Shown: one piece after another, positions 1 to 8,130 of the stretch
How positions within the stretch are numbered: the first letter of the stretch is position 1
Layout of the letters: every line of letters starts with the position of its first letter
Assembly (NCBI GenBank): GCA_003133325.1
Contig: PKXA01000116.1
Coordinates: 1 to 46,013 of the forward strand
DNA: 46,013 nt
Reading direction: 5' to 3'
DNA from: Acidimicrobiaceae bacterium
GTDB taxonomy: Bacteria; Actinomycetota; Acidimicrobiia; Acidimicrobiales; RAAP-2
The notes under the pieces: model-generated
Told to the model about the DNA's origin: nothing
Database searches by the model: none
What the model saw: only the letters and a program-made list of their open reading frames with translations
Program-made: the position numbers and the translations under genes

Positions 1-2
1 TG

Positions 3-956
3 ATCTTGACCGATTCGGACGATGGGTGTGACCCTGGCACTGCTGCGCAGTCCGGGATCTACCCATCCTTGCTCAAGCCGGTTGAACGGAAGGATCTCCT
101 GGCATGCCTGCGAGTCGCATTGGGATTGAAGGTGGCGGACACGGCCCTCTCGGGGGTGCCGGCACAATCTCCTCCAGCAGGTGGCGGACCCAACGTTGGC
201 CGGCTGCTCCTCGCCGAAGACAATCTGATCAACCAGAAGGTTGCGATCGCGATGCTGTCCAGCGCCGGGTACCGGGTGGACACGGTGCTCAACGGAGCGG
301 AAGCAGTGAAGGCAGTTGGCAGCGAGCCATACGACGCCATATTGATGGATTGCCAGATGCCGGAACTGAATGGCTACGAGGCGACCGCTGCAATCAGGTC
401 CTTGAATGGCTCCGGCCGGCTCACCCCCATTATCGGTGTTACTGCCGGAGCGCGCGAGGAAGACCGTGAACGCTGCCTGGCCATGGGCATGGACGCATAT
501 ATCTCGAAACCACTGCGCAGGGACGCTCTGCTGGCCCTGGTGGCCCGGACCATCAAGAAGGGTATCGCCAACGACGTCACCGTCAAACGCGGAGTCCTCG
601 ACAAGACCCGACAGCCCGGCGGATCCGTAGAGGAGGATCTCCTCGGCGAGCTTGGCGCCCAATTCGTCCGCGACACGGAGCCGCTTCTCGTGCAGATCCG
701 CGCAGCCATGGACGTGGGAGACGCCTCCGCGGTGGCTCGAAGCGCCCACAGCCTCAAAGGGAGTGCCGGTGATCTGGGTGGCCTGCGCTTAGCCTCTGCG
801 TGCGGTCGTCTGGTACGACTGGCCCGTGCCGGCTCCCTCTCCGAGAGTGAGGCCGAACTGCAAGAGGTGGAGTCCTCCTTTCAAGACTTCTGTCGCACGT
901 TGAGCCACCAACTGTCGCCTGTGGACGGACAACCTTCTCACGGTGCTCGTACATGA
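3..956 (+). CDS. Hybrid sensor kinase C-terminus (REC-REC-HPt), 5'-truncated
   Basis: The reading frame is open to the left edge, so only the C-terminal part of a larger protein is present. The first ~40 residues (around PSLLKPVERKDLLACL) look like the end of a first receiver domain, with the conserved Lys-Pro near its last helix. A complete second receiver follows (about residues 65-185), with acidic pocket LLLAEDN, phospho-acceptor Asp in ILMDCQMPE and the SKPL lysine. An HPt domain (about 215-300) carries the phosphorylatable His in AHSLKGSAGDLGG. This order is typical of the tail of BarA/EvgS-type hybrid kinases acting in a His-Asp-His-Asp relay. The kinase core would lie upstream, outside the window. 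The TTG at 6 is not a credible start. The stop overlaps the next reading frame by ATGA. Confidence 0.85.
   Translation: MLTDSDDGCDPGTAAQSGIYPSLLKPVERKDLLACLRVALGLKVADTALSGVPAQSPPAGGGPNVGRLLLAEDNLINQKVAIAMLSSAGYRVDTVLNGAEAVKAVGSEPYDAILMDCQMPELNGYEATAAIRSLNGSGRLTPIIGVTAGAREEDRERCLAMGMDAYISKPLRRDALLALVARTIKKGIANDVTVKRGVLDKTRQPGGSVEEDLLGELGAQFVRDTEPLLVQIRAAMDVGDASAVARSAHSLKGSAGDLGGLRLASACGRLVRLARAGSLSESEAELQEVESSFQDFCRTLSHQLSPVDGQPSHGART
181..951 (+). repeat. REC-HPt module, copy A of a direct duplication
   Basis: The DNA encoding the second receiver and HPt of the hybrid kinase is closely matched at 2927-3736 in the same orientation. Long stretches are identical, for example the segment around CGGGTGGACACGGTGCTCAA. 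The two copies differ mostly at scattered bases and in the length of the REC-HPt linker. This is a recent duplication of a phosphorelay module about 2.7 kb apart, and a substrate for homologous recombination. Confidence 0.8.
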
Positions 957-1207
957 CACCACAGACGGGGAGCGAGTCCAAAGTCACCGACCCTCGGTCG
1001 GCCGGACTCGAAATATCTGGCCATGGCCTTCTGGGTCATGACAACCCGGTCAGTCGGCGGCCGCCGATGGCCATGCTGGTGAATCTCGGTTGTCACGTCG
1101 GCGTGCTGGCCGGCGGCCTGATGGGGAGCGAGGCGCTGATCGAAGCGGCCGAAACTGAGTGCGGGCTGCTCCGCTCCGCCCTCGGTTCGTCAAGGCCCAT
1201 GTCATGA
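953..1207 (+). pseudogene. Relic receiver-like ORF locked in by ATGA overlaps on both sides
   Basis: An 84-codon frame starts at the ATGA that ends the hybrid kinase (953-956) and stops in the ATGA that begins the diguanylate cyclase (1204-1207). It is therefore perfectly embedded in the operon. The segment GHDNPVSRRPPMAMLVNLG, followed by CHVGVLAGG, resembles the first third of a receiver domain (compare a typical EDNPVNRRVAMAMLENLG), but the Asp pair and the later phospho-acceptor region are missing or altered. It may be the remnant of a third receiver kept because it preserves translational coupling, or a small real protein. I cannot assign a function. Confidence 0.45.
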
Positions 1208-2133
1208 GGACCCTGTTTGCCGACGACGACCCTATCTCCCGGCTCATCGCCCAGAGGGCGCTGGAGGCCCTTGGCCACGATTGCCTCGTAGTGAACGACG
1301 GCGCACAGGCCTGGGACCTCTTTCGATCCTGGCATCCCGATGTGGTCATCAGCGATTTGACCATGCCCGGGCTGACCGGAATCCAACTGTGCCGGAACAT
1401 TCGGGCCAGCGCATCTGGCGGCTACACATACTTTGTCATGGTCAGCAGCCACGGGGGCTTCGACAAGATCCTCGAAGGCATGCGCGCCGGAGCCGACGAT
1501 TATCTGGTGAAACCGCTCGACTCCAACCTCCTCGAGGCCCGACTGATTGCCGCCGACAGGGTTACGTCCCTGCACCGTCAGCTGGCGCGTCAGCAGACCG
1601 AACTGGAAGGGTTGAACCAGAAGCTCACTGCCATCGCCCGGCGGGACCCGCTGACGGGGCTCGGTAACCGCAGGGCCCTCGAGGAGGATCTCGACCAACT
1701 GGAGGCACGAGTGAGACGTTACGGGCACCGCTACTGCATGGCCGTGATCGACATCGACCATTTCAAGTCCTACAACGACACGTACGGTCACCAAGCCGGC
1801 GACGAGGTCCTCCAGGCCGTCGCGGCCCAGCTCAAAGCCCACACTCGTTCGGGAGACGAGGTCTACCGCTACGGCGGTGAAGAATTCTTGTGCATCTTCC
1901 CCGAACAATCCCTGGCCACCGGCGCACTAGCGGTCCAGCGCATGCGAATCGGCTTGGAGCGGCTCGCCATCCCACACGCCGACAGCCCCACGGACATGCT
2001 GACCTTCAGCGCAGGCCTGGCCATGTTGGACCCCGACCACCCCAGATCCACGAGTGAGGTGCTCAAAGAAGCAGATGAAGCCCTCTACAGGGCCAAGGAA
2101 CTTGGTCGCAACCGGATAGTGGAGGCGATCTGA
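1204..2133 (+). CDS. REC-GGDEF diguanylate cyclase response regulator
   Basis: This is a 309-residue PleD/WspR-like response regulator that would make cyclic di-GMP from two GTP when phosphorylated. The receiver (about 1-120) has FADDDPISR, phospho-acceptor Asp in DVVISDLTMPG and the VKPL lysine. A coiled linker (about 125-155, RQQTELEGLNQKL) leads to a GGDEF domain beginning RRDPLTGLGNR. The active-site loop reads YGGEEF, a functional GGDEF variant. RSGD lies five residues before it and fits the RxxD inhibitory I-site, so product feedback is likely. I chose the ATG at 1204 because the receiver begins directly there and the codon is part of an ATGA overlap. A longer frame from 1159 adds 15 unconserved residues. 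The operon position suggests the upstream hybrid kinase feeds this output. Confidence 0.9.
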   Translation: MRTLFADDDPISRLIAQRALEALGHDCLVVNDGAQAWDLFRSWHPDVVISDLTMPGLTGIQLCRNIRASASGGYTYFVMVSSHGGFDKILEGMRAGADDYLVKPLDSNLLEARLIAADRVTSLHRQLARQQTELEGLNQKLTAIARRDPLTGLGNRRALEEDLDQLEARVRRYGHRYCMAVIDIDHFKSYNDTYGHQAGDEVLQAVAAQLKAHTRSGDEVYRYGGEEFLCIFPEQSLATGALAVQRMRIGLERLAIPHADSPTDMLTFSAGLAMLDPDHPRSTSEVLKEADEALYRAKELGRNRIVEAI

Positions 2134-2529
2134 GTCGTCCTGGACCTCCTCGGAGTTCTGAATGGCCCTGATCTGTCAAGGCGTACCCACTGGCGTTGGA
2201 GGCTGTCCCCAGGACCGGCGCCGAATACTTCTGACCTTGTTTGGTTGATGGCTTCGGCCGTGTGCTGTTTCGAGTCGTGCATCTGGCCGAATGATCATCG
2301 ATCTCGGGGTCGAATCTTTTCACTCGAAGATGGCGGAGTGTCAGGCCTGGCCTTCGCTCAACTCGAGCCTCGCGCCGGCAGTCCCGCAGTGCAGGCGCTG
2401 GATCCGTCAATGGAATATCGTTGGATCCGTCAATGGAATAGGGGTCAAGTTCAAGCTTTGGGGCTCGCGTGCCGATAGGAGCATGAGTAACGGATTCTTC
2501 AAGCGATCTACGAAACTATTAGGAATCTC
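2134..2529 (+). other. Intergenic stretch with a short tandem repeat, no gene seen
   Basis: I see no supported gene between the diguanylate cyclase and the HAMP-REC-HPt gene. Several short frames exist on both strands but none has recognisable domains or a ribosome site. The only structure is the duplicated 19-mer at 2399-2440, followed by GGGGTCAAGTTCAAG, which resembles the AACTTGACCCC-type ends of some mobile or REP-like elements. The stretch separates two copies of the REC-HPt module and could include the scar of the rearrangement. Confidence 0.4.
2399..2440 (+). repeat. Two direct copies of a 19-bp sequence, period 23 bp
   Basis: TGGATCCGTCAATGGAATA occurs at 2399-2417 and again at 2422-2440, separated by TCGT. 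Two copies are too few for a CRISPR, and the sequence is not an evident palindrome. It could be a replication-slippage duplication, or a pair of regulator half-sites about 100 bp upstream of the next gene. Confidence 0.7.
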
Positions 2530-3741
2530 ATGGAGGCTTGCATGCCAGATTCAACGGCGGCGATCGCCGGCCCATTCGATGCCAACGTTCTTCTGAGCGT
2601 CCTGGCCCGGGTCAGGGGAGGGGATTTCACCGCCCGGATGCCACTCGATTGGAAAGGCGCGGCCGGCGAGATTGCCGAGGGTCTCAATGATGTCATCGTC
2701 GCCAACCAGGCACTCGAGGTGGAGCTGGCCCGGGTCAGCCAAGCGGTGGGCAAGCAGGGCGACCTCTCACAGCGGGTAATACTCGGCGAGTCAATCCAGG
2801 GTTTGTCTGCAATCACCGAATCGGTGAACAGTCTGATCGAAGCCTTGGTGGGTCCCACCAACGAGATGCAACGTGTCATCGATGCGGTTGCCGGCGGGGA
2901 GTTGGACAAGAGGGCATCTGCTGACGTCGGTGGACCCAAAGTGGGCCGGCTGCTCCTGGCCGAAGACAATTTGATCAACCAAAAGGTTGAGGTCGCGATG
3001 CTTACCAGCGCTGGTTACCGGGTGGACACGGTGCTCAACGGAGCGGAAGCAGTGAAGGCGGTTGCCAACGAGCCATACGAGGCCATATTGATGGACTGTC
3101 AGATGCCAGAAGTGGATGGCTATGAGGCGACCGCTGCAATTCGTGCTCTCAATAGTTCCGGCCGGCTGACCCCCATCATTGCCGTCACCGCCGGAGCGGG
3201 CGAGGAAGACCGTGAGCGCTGCCTGGCCGGGGGCATGGACGACTACCTTTCCAAACCAGTGAACAAGGACGCTCTGCTTGCCCTGGTCGCTCGGTCGATA
3301 GAAGACGGACCGGCCGCGGTCCCTTCGATGCCGCGTGCCGGTGACTCCATAGAATCTGAGGCCGCGATCAACCTCACCATCATCGGCGAACTTCGCCTTC
3401 TCGGGGAGGAAACCGAGCAGGATCTCCTTGGGGACCTGGTCGGTCAATTCGTTCACGACGCAGAGCCACTTCTCGTCCAGATCCGCGCAGCCATGGAAGT
3501 GGGAAATGCCCCCGCTGTGGGTCGAATCGCCCATAGCCTCAAAGGGAGCGCCGTTGATCTGGGTGGTCTGCGCTTAGCCTCTGCGTGCAGCCGTCTGGAA
3601 CGACTGGCCACGGCTGGCCGCTTGTCCGAAGGTGAGGCGGAACTGCAAGAGATGGAGATCTCCTGCCAAGAATTCTGTCGCACGTTGATCCACGAACTGT
3701 CATCTGTAGACCGACAACCTTCTCGCGGCACTTCTCCATGA
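2530..3741 (+). CDS. HAMP-REC-HPt phosphorelay protein lacking a kinase core
   Basis: This is a 403-residue cytosolic protein. Residues about 15-125 form one to two HAMP-like units (GGDFTARMPLDWKGAAGEIA, then GDLSQRVILG, then GGELDKRA), as in the poly-HAMP part of soluble hybrid kinases. The receiver follows at about 137-255 (LLLAEDN, phospho-acceptor in ILMDCQMPE, SKPV) and an HPt at about 285-380 (His in AHSLKGSAVDLGG). No DHp histidine or HATPase domain lies between HAMP and REC, where the kinase core normally sits. It looks like an in-frame deletion derivative or a dedicated phosphotransfer hub. The ATG at 2530 follows AGGAATCTC, a usable ribosome site. The REC-HPt half is paralogous to the first gene of the window. 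Confidence 0.85.
   Translation: MEACMPDSTAAIAGPFDANVLLSVLARVRGGDFTARMPLDWKGAAGEIAEGLNDVIVANQALEVELARVSQAVGKQGDLSQRVILGESIQGLSAITESVNSLIEALVGPTNEMQRVIDAVAGGELDKRASADVGGPKVGRLLLAEDNLINQKVEVAMLTSAGYRVDTVLNGAEAVKAVANEPYEAILMDCQMPEVDGYEATAAIRALNSSGRLTPIIAVTAGAGEEDRERCLAGGMDDYLSKPVNKDALLALVARSIEDGPAAVPSMPRAGDSIESEAAINLTIIGELRLLGEETEQDLLGDLVGQFVHDAEPLLVQIRAAMEVGNAPAVGRIAHSLKGSAVDLGGLRLASACSRLERLATAGRLSEGEAELQEMEISCQEFCRTLIHELSSVDRQPSRGTSP
2927..3736 (+). repeat. REC-HPt module, copy B of a direct duplication
   Basis: This is the second copy of the module at 181-951. It differs mainly in a longer REC-HPt linker (about 15 more residues) and in substitutions such as DCQMPEV for DCQMPEL. Both phospho-acceptor residues are kept, so both copies could be functional. 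Confidence 0.8.
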
Positions 3742-4106
3742 CATCGGCGAAGGGAAGGACATCCGGACCGATCTGGTGGTGGCGGAGGGCGAGACTGGAG
3801 AACCTTCGGAGCTGGTTCTACGCATCGGTCGCCGGTGGGATTGCCAAGTGAGCCGTTTCTCCAGGTCATTGGCAAGCCTGCCAGTGCCCCCACCGATCAA
3901 CCGGCGATCGAAATACCGGTCGGCTCTGTCGGAATGTTCGGCAAGGAAACGATCCCCGAGTTCGGCGGCGGCGGTGCCCTGTGGCTTCGACGGCACCATT
4001 GCGCGGGTTATGTACACGGCCACCATGCCGGCCCACCCGCCGCATCGCAGAACCTGATCGTGCCCCGAAAGCATGTGCCGCCACGCCTCAGTACTGCCTC
4101 GGCCGC
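3742..4106 (+). other. Intergenic stretch, no supported gene
   Basis: Frames on both strands reach about 90-140 codons here, but they overlap one another and none has a recognisable domain or ribosome site. The plus-strand frame that continues into the PAS kinase is open back to 3981, but that extension is rich in Arg, Pro and Cys and is probably not translated. Promoters for the kinase are expected here, but I cannot place one. Confidence 0.35.
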
Positions 4107-5585
4107 ATGGGGCAACCGGTGAGCGCGCTCCCGCCTTCATCGTCCCCTGCGCCAGATTCCGCGTGGGAGGATGGCCAACAAGGCCAACAATGGGCGCAGG
4201 AGGCTTCGCAAGCCTTTCTGGAGTTCGCCCCGGATGCCGTTGTGGTCATCGACTCGAACGGCCGGGTGATCCTGGTCAACCGCCAGACCGAGGTGATGTT
4301 CGGCTACTCCCGGGAAGACCTGGTCGGCCAACCGGTCGAGATTCTGCTGCCGGAGAGATTTCGCGAAGTCCATGTCGGTCACCGTGGTCGCTACGCGGCC
4401 AAACCCGGAACCCGGCCGATGGGTGCGGGACTTGAATTGTTCGGCGCGCGGTCGGATGGGAACGAGTTCCCCATCGACATCAGTCTGTCGCCGCTCAGCA
4501 CCGGAGGGGGGCTTCTGTTTGCCGCCGCAGTCCGTGACATCACAAAACGGCGGCGGGCCGAGGCGATGTTCAGTTCGTTCCTCGAGTCGGCGCCGGACGC
4601 CGTGGTCATCATCGAGAGGAACGGTCGGATCGCCTTGGTGAACGCTCAGACTGAACGACTCTTCGGCTACTCCCGAGACAGTCTGGTCGGCCAACCGGTC
4701 GAGATGTTGATGCCGAAACGCTTCCACGTCCTCCACGTCGACCACCGCGCCGGTTACGTCGACGAGCCCGACACTCGGCCAATGGGCGCCGGTCTCGCTC
4801 TCTTCGGCGAGCGGTCGGACGGGACCGAGTTCCCGATTGACATCAGCCTTGCCCCGCTCGACACCGAGGAAGGCAGACGTTTCGCCGCCACGGTCCGCGA
4901 CGTTACCGAGCGAAAGGGGCTCGAGGCCGTCCGAGACCAGTTCATTCACCTCGCCGCCCACGAACTGCGGACACCACTGGCGACCCTGGCCGCGCTCTCC
5001 GAAACGCTGGCGCTCCGGATGGGAGAGATGTCTGCCGAAAACATCACCGAGGCGCTGGGTGCCTTGAGGCGTCAAGGAGAGCGGGCCAGCATTCTGGTTG
5101 CCAACCTGCTCGACCTCTCTCAGATCGAAGGAGGCCGCGCCGACGTGCGGCTGGCGTCCGTCCCGCTTGGCGCAGCTGTGAATCGCGTCATGGAAGGAGC
5201 CCCCACCCCTGCCGGAAAGACGGTGACAGTTGAAATGGACGACAACTTGAAGGTACTCGCCGACTCCGTGCAGCTCGAGCGCGTCCTCACCAACCTCCTC
5301 ACCAACGCTTACCGCTACGGCGGGAACCAAGTGCGGGTCACCGCCCAGCGCAGTGAAGGTGCCGTGCTCGTCAGCGTGTCAGACGACGGCAATGGCGTGC
5401 CCGCTAACCTCGTGGACACCGTCTTCGACCCATTCGTGAGGGGTAAGACGGCTGGGGCGGTTGGCGGATCCGGCGTCGGACTGGCACTCTGCCGAAGTCT
5501 TGTCGAATCTTTCGGCGGACAGATCTGGTACGACGCGGCCGCCCCCCGGGCAACCTTCAACATCCGGCTCGAAGCATCGCGATGA
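4107..5585 (+). CDS. PAS-PAS sensor histidine kinase
   Basis: This is a soluble histidine kinase of 492 residues without membrane segments. Two PAS domains (about 30-145 and 155-265) are internal duplicates: both carry APDAVV, LFGYSR or MFGYSR, LVGQPVE, TRPMGAG and EFPIDISL in the same order. HisKA follows with the phospho-accepting His in HLAAHELRTPLATL, then a HATPase domain with N-box NLLTNAYRYGG, G1 box SDDGNGVP and G2 box GGSGVGLALCR. I start at ATG 4107 because the upstream extension from 3981 has no conserved content. The stop overlaps the next gene by ATGA, so the kinase and the single-domain regulator are translated together and are presumably partners. The signal sensed is unknown; PAS domains of this kind may bind heme, flavin or small ligands. 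Confidence 0.9.
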   Translation: MGQPVSALPPSSSPAPDSAWEDGQQGQQWAQEASQAFLEFAPDAVVVIDSNGRVILVNRQTEVMFGYSREDLVGQPVEILLPERFREVHVGHRGRYAAKPGTRPMGAGLELFGARSDGNEFPIDISLSPLSTGGGLLFAAAVRDITKRRRAEAMFSSFLESAPDAVVIIERNGRIALVNAQTERLFGYSRDSLVGQPVEMLMPKRFHVLHVDHRAGYVDEPDTRPMGAGLALFGERSDGTEFPIDISLAPLDTEEGRRFAATVRDVTERKGLEAVRDQFIHLAAHELRTPLATLAALSETLALRMGEMSAENITEALGALRRQGERASILVANLLDLSQIEGGRADVRLASVPLGAAVNRVMEGAPTPAGKTVTVEMDDNLKVLADSVQLERVLTNLLTNAYRYGGNQVRVTAQRSEGAVLVSVSDDGNGVPANLVDTVFDPFVRGKTAGAVGGSGVGLALCRSLVESFGGQIWYDAAAPRATFNIRLEASR

Positions 5586-5998
5586 GCAAGAGCGTGTTGG
5601 TCGTCGAGGACGAGGTGGACATGATGCTGACCTTCCGCATCGTCCTCCAGACGGCCGGGTACCGGATCTTCGAGGCGTCGAGTGGCGAAGAGGCCCTCAC
5701 AATGCTCGAGAGCCTGGTGCCGGACGCCATGATCCTCGACTTGATGCTTCCGGGCATCGACGGCTGGGAAGTCCTCACGACGATCCGGCTGGCGGGTCTT
5801 CTCCCAAGCACCCCAATCATTGTCGCCTCCGCCTCCGCCAACGCCGTGCCGGGCCAGGATGAGCGAGCACGCGAGCTCGGTTGCGCCGAGGTGTTCACGA
5901 AGCCGTTCTGCGCAGAGGAGCTGCGCCGAACCCTCGCCAGAATGCTGGCACCGAGGAGTACGCCAGCCGACTGGCGACGAGTGGGTCAGCCACCGTAA
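5582..5998 (+). CDS. Single-domain response regulator
   Basis: This is a 138-residue receiver with no output domain. The acidic pair is in VLVVEDEVDM, the phospho-acceptor Asp in AMILDLMLPGIDGW, the switch Ser in IVASASA and the conserved Lys in FTKPF. The start ATG overlaps the kinase stop (ATGA, 5582-5585), which indicates translational coupling and a kinase-regulator pair. Without a DNA-binding domain it probably acts by protein-protein contact or passes phosphate to an HPt. Two HPt proteins are encoded just upstream. Confidence 0.9.
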   Translation: MSKSVLVVEDEVDMMLTFRIVLQTAGYRIFEASSGEEALTMLESLVPDAMILDLMLPGIDGWEVLTTIRLAGLLPSTPIIVASASANAVPGQDERARELGCAEVFTKPFCAEELRRTLARMLAPRSTPADWRRVGQPP

Positions 5999-6169
5999 TC
6001 TCCGAAGAGCGGTCTGCAGAAGACATGTGGAGGCTTGTGGTCCGGCAGTCCACCTCGTTCACCCGGTGCGTTTGTGGATCGGGGTCACATTTGACGGTGA
6101 GCGCCGTAGTTGGCGGCCCCAGAAAATGAAGACTGGGCCACCACCTTGGAAAGTGGCGTTCCGGGGGAC

Positions 6170-6370
6170 TCATCGGGCGAAGGCGTGCCAACCGAGCCAC
6201 ATCCACGCCAGCATCAAGAGACCTTGCCCCAATCGGGTCGCGGTGATGCGACTCACGAGCGTCCCCAGAGTGGAGAGCCGTCCCTTCGACAGCGTGGCGA
6301 CGATCAAGCAGACGAAGACACCGAGCCCGAGTAGCCCCCATATGAGCATGGTCCACTGCCGAATGGTCAT
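6170..6370 (-). CDS. Small two-helix membrane protein, DUF6186-like
   Basis: This is a 66-residue protein with one helix near the N-terminus (LIWGLLGLGVFVCLIVATLS) and a second at the C-terminus (GLLMLAWMWLGWHAFAR). The pattern of a middle Arg/Thr-rich loop with TLGTLVSRITATR and a terminal WLGWH resembles the actinobacterial DUF6186 family. That assignment is from memory of the pattern and is not proven. I start at the ATG at 6370, not the longer frame, because this codon overlaps the stop of the upstream gene by ATGA. Function unknown. It is the last gene of the minus-strand stress operon. Confidence 0.7.
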   Translation of the reverse strand: MTIRQWTMLIWGLLGLGVFVCLIVATLSKGRLSTLGTLVSRITATRLGQGLLMLAWMWLGWHAFAR

Positions 6371-6801
6371 CGCAGCACGAGGTAACAGCCGAGTGCGAGC
6401 CATAAGGCGAACGCCGAGAACTTGCCTATTCGGGTGGAATCGAGCAATTCGATCAATGTGCTCAACGTGGGATGTTCTGATCGTGGCGAGCTCATGTAGG
6501 TGTAGAGCTCCCAGCACGCGATGACAATGGCCATCGTCACCCACATCAGCGACCACCGGTTTGACCTGGGCACGCGTTGGGAGTCGCAGTTCGGATGCAT
6601 GACCGATGCGGGTCGCTTGGTGATCCGAACTCGTACCGCCATGGTCAGAACGGCAGCGAATAGCGGCAACGCGGTCGCGACATCAGCCTCCACGGTGAAC
6701 GGGCGTGTGAGCGAGGCCAGCCCCGCGTAGGCGAAACCACCGGCGGCAGTGGTGGCGAAGATCCAGTGTCGTTCGGCGACAAAGCGTCTCAGGCGTGACA
6801 T
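6367..6801 (-). CDS. Hypothetical four-helix membrane protein
   Basis: This is a 144-residue protein with hydrophobic segments near residues 13-30 (IFATTAAGGFAYAGLASL), 42-58 (ATALPLFAAVLTMAVRV), 85-105 (LMWVTMAIVIACWELYTYM) and 128-144 (FSAFALWLALGCYLVLR). No catalytic motif is visible and I do not recognise a named family. It lies 9 bp downstream of the MFS transporter gene and overlaps the next small membrane protein, so the two probably work together in the membrane, possibly with the transporter. Function unknown. Confidence 0.7.
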   Translation of the reverse strand: MSRLRRFVAERHWIFATTAAGGFAYAGLASLTRPFTVEADVATALPLFAAVLTMAVRVRITKRPASVMHPNCDSQRVPRSNRWSLMWVTMAIVIACWELYTYMSSPRSEHPTLSTLIELLDSTRIGKFSAFALWLALGCYLVLR

Positions 6802-6810
6802 GCCCCGGGC

Positions 6811-8130
6811 CTAGCCGGTGACTTCCGCAGGCCAGAACCACTCGGGTTCGTGCCCACGGGTCTCGGGGAGGAACCAGAAGAGGCCGCTGAGGACCATGGC
6901 CGGTATGAACGTCACCATGGCCGCCGGACCGAAGCGGCTGGCGACGTCGGCCACCGAACCGAACACCACCAGTCCGAGGACCGCTCCCAGCACGGCTCCC
7001 GCCACATTCCATCCGGCCACTGACGCGCGGACTGACGTCGGGAACAGCTCATTGACGAAAGCCCCTGCGGAAGGGGCGATGACCCCGCCGGCTGTGACGC
7101 CGAAGAGGTACCCCACGACCAGGGCAATCCGGTTTCCGCTGTAGCAGAGGATGCCGGAGGCGCCGATGCTGACCATGGCTCCCATGGCGGTTGGTCGCCT
7201 GCCGACTCGGTCAGCCAGCCACCGACCGGCCAGGAGTCCACCGAGACCGAGGATTCCGGCGCCGACGACCATGGCGGACAGGGCGATCCCGGGGAAGTGG
7301 TGGACGTTCTGCGCGTAGAGGAACACGAAGCCGTTGGCCGGTCCAGTGATCACCCCGAGCGAGAACGCCAGCATGGTGACAAGCGCCAGCCGGGCACGAT
7401 AAGGCCGGGCGACGGCACCAAGGACCGGTCGCCGCCGTTGGTTTGATGCCGCGTCCTGCACGAAGCGATCGGGCTCTGATACCCAACGCGCCGCGAACAA
7501 CAGCCCCACCAAGGGCACAATGGCCAGAACAAGTATGCCCCGGTATCCGAGTGCGTTGCCGGCCAGCCCGTAGAGGACGGCAGTGGCGCCGGCCCCGACC
7601 GCGTAACCGGCGGCGACCAGGGCTACGGCGGCGGCGCGTTGGGCCGAACCGGTTTGCTCGGCTGCCTCGACCTGGGCCACGGCCGCCGCTGCCGAGAGGA
7701 ATGGACGGCCCAGCGCGAACACAAGGACGAACCACCAATACCCCGGGGAGGCTGCTGAAGCCGCGGTGACCGCGAGTCCGAGGCCACAGGCGATCAGCAA
7801 CACCCGCCGCCGGCCCACTTGGTCGGCCAGTCCCGCCAGTGGCAGCCCTCCCAGTGATGCCAGTCGGATCACCGCCAATCCAAGGCCGAGCTGGGTGCCC
7901 GAGAGGCCAGCCTGGTCGGTGATGGTCGAGCCGTGCAGCACATGGCCGAAGTGGCGGGCCACATCGCCGAGAGTGGCGGTCAGTCCGAACTGGCCAAAGC
8001 CGGCGGCCAGCGAGACCAATGCAACACCAAGGATTGCCGGGTCCGTCCAGCCGTGGAGTAGAAGTTGGCTTCGGGGCACCGTCGCGCGCTCGGACGACAC
8101 CGCAAAAGCTTTCGGATCTTTCGCGCTCAC
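6811..8130 (-). CDS. MFS transporter
   Basis: This is a 439-residue major facilitator with about 12 hydrophobic segments. The loop 2-3 signature is GLADQVGRRRVLL and its repeat in the second half is GRWLADRVGRRPT, both matching the MFS motif A pattern. PETRG occurs near the C-terminus, as in the sugar/metabolite porter subfamilies. The substrate cannot be read from the sequence. The GTG start overlaps the stop of the YwaF-like gene by GTGA, and two small membrane-protein genes follow closely, so it belongs to the operon that begins with the GH65 gene. A role in exporting or importing a sugar or organic acid during stress is only an inference from position. Confidence 0.85.
   Translation of the reverse strand: MSAKDPKAFAVSSERATVPRSQLLLHGWTDPAILGVALVSLAAGFGQFGLTATLGDVARHFGHVLHGSTITDQAGLSGTQLGLGLAVIRLASLGGLPLAGLADQVGRRRVLLIACGLGLAVTAASAASPGYWWFVLVFALGRPFLSAAAAVAQVEAAEQTGSAQRAAAVALVAAGYAVGAGATAVLYGLAGNALGYRGILVLAIVPLVGLLFAARWVSEPDRFVQDAASNQRRRPVLGAVARPYRARLALVTMLAFSLGVITGPANGFVFLYAQNVHHFPGIALSAMVVGAGILGLGGLLAGRWLADRVGRRPTAMGAMVSIGASGILCYSGNRIALVVGYLFGVTAGGVIAPSAGAFVNELFPTSVRASVAGWNVAGAVLGAVLGLVVFGSVADVASRFGPAAMVTFIPAMVLSGLFWFLPETRGHEPEWFWPAEVTG

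Noticed and set aside
2399-2440. CRISPR-like direct repeat
   Set aside because: There are only two copies with a 4-bp separation and no cas genes.
4137-5330. Long minus-strand frame of about 400 codons
   Set aside because: It lies wholly antisense to the PAS histidine kinase, whose domains are unmistakable. High GC third positions open such shadow frames.
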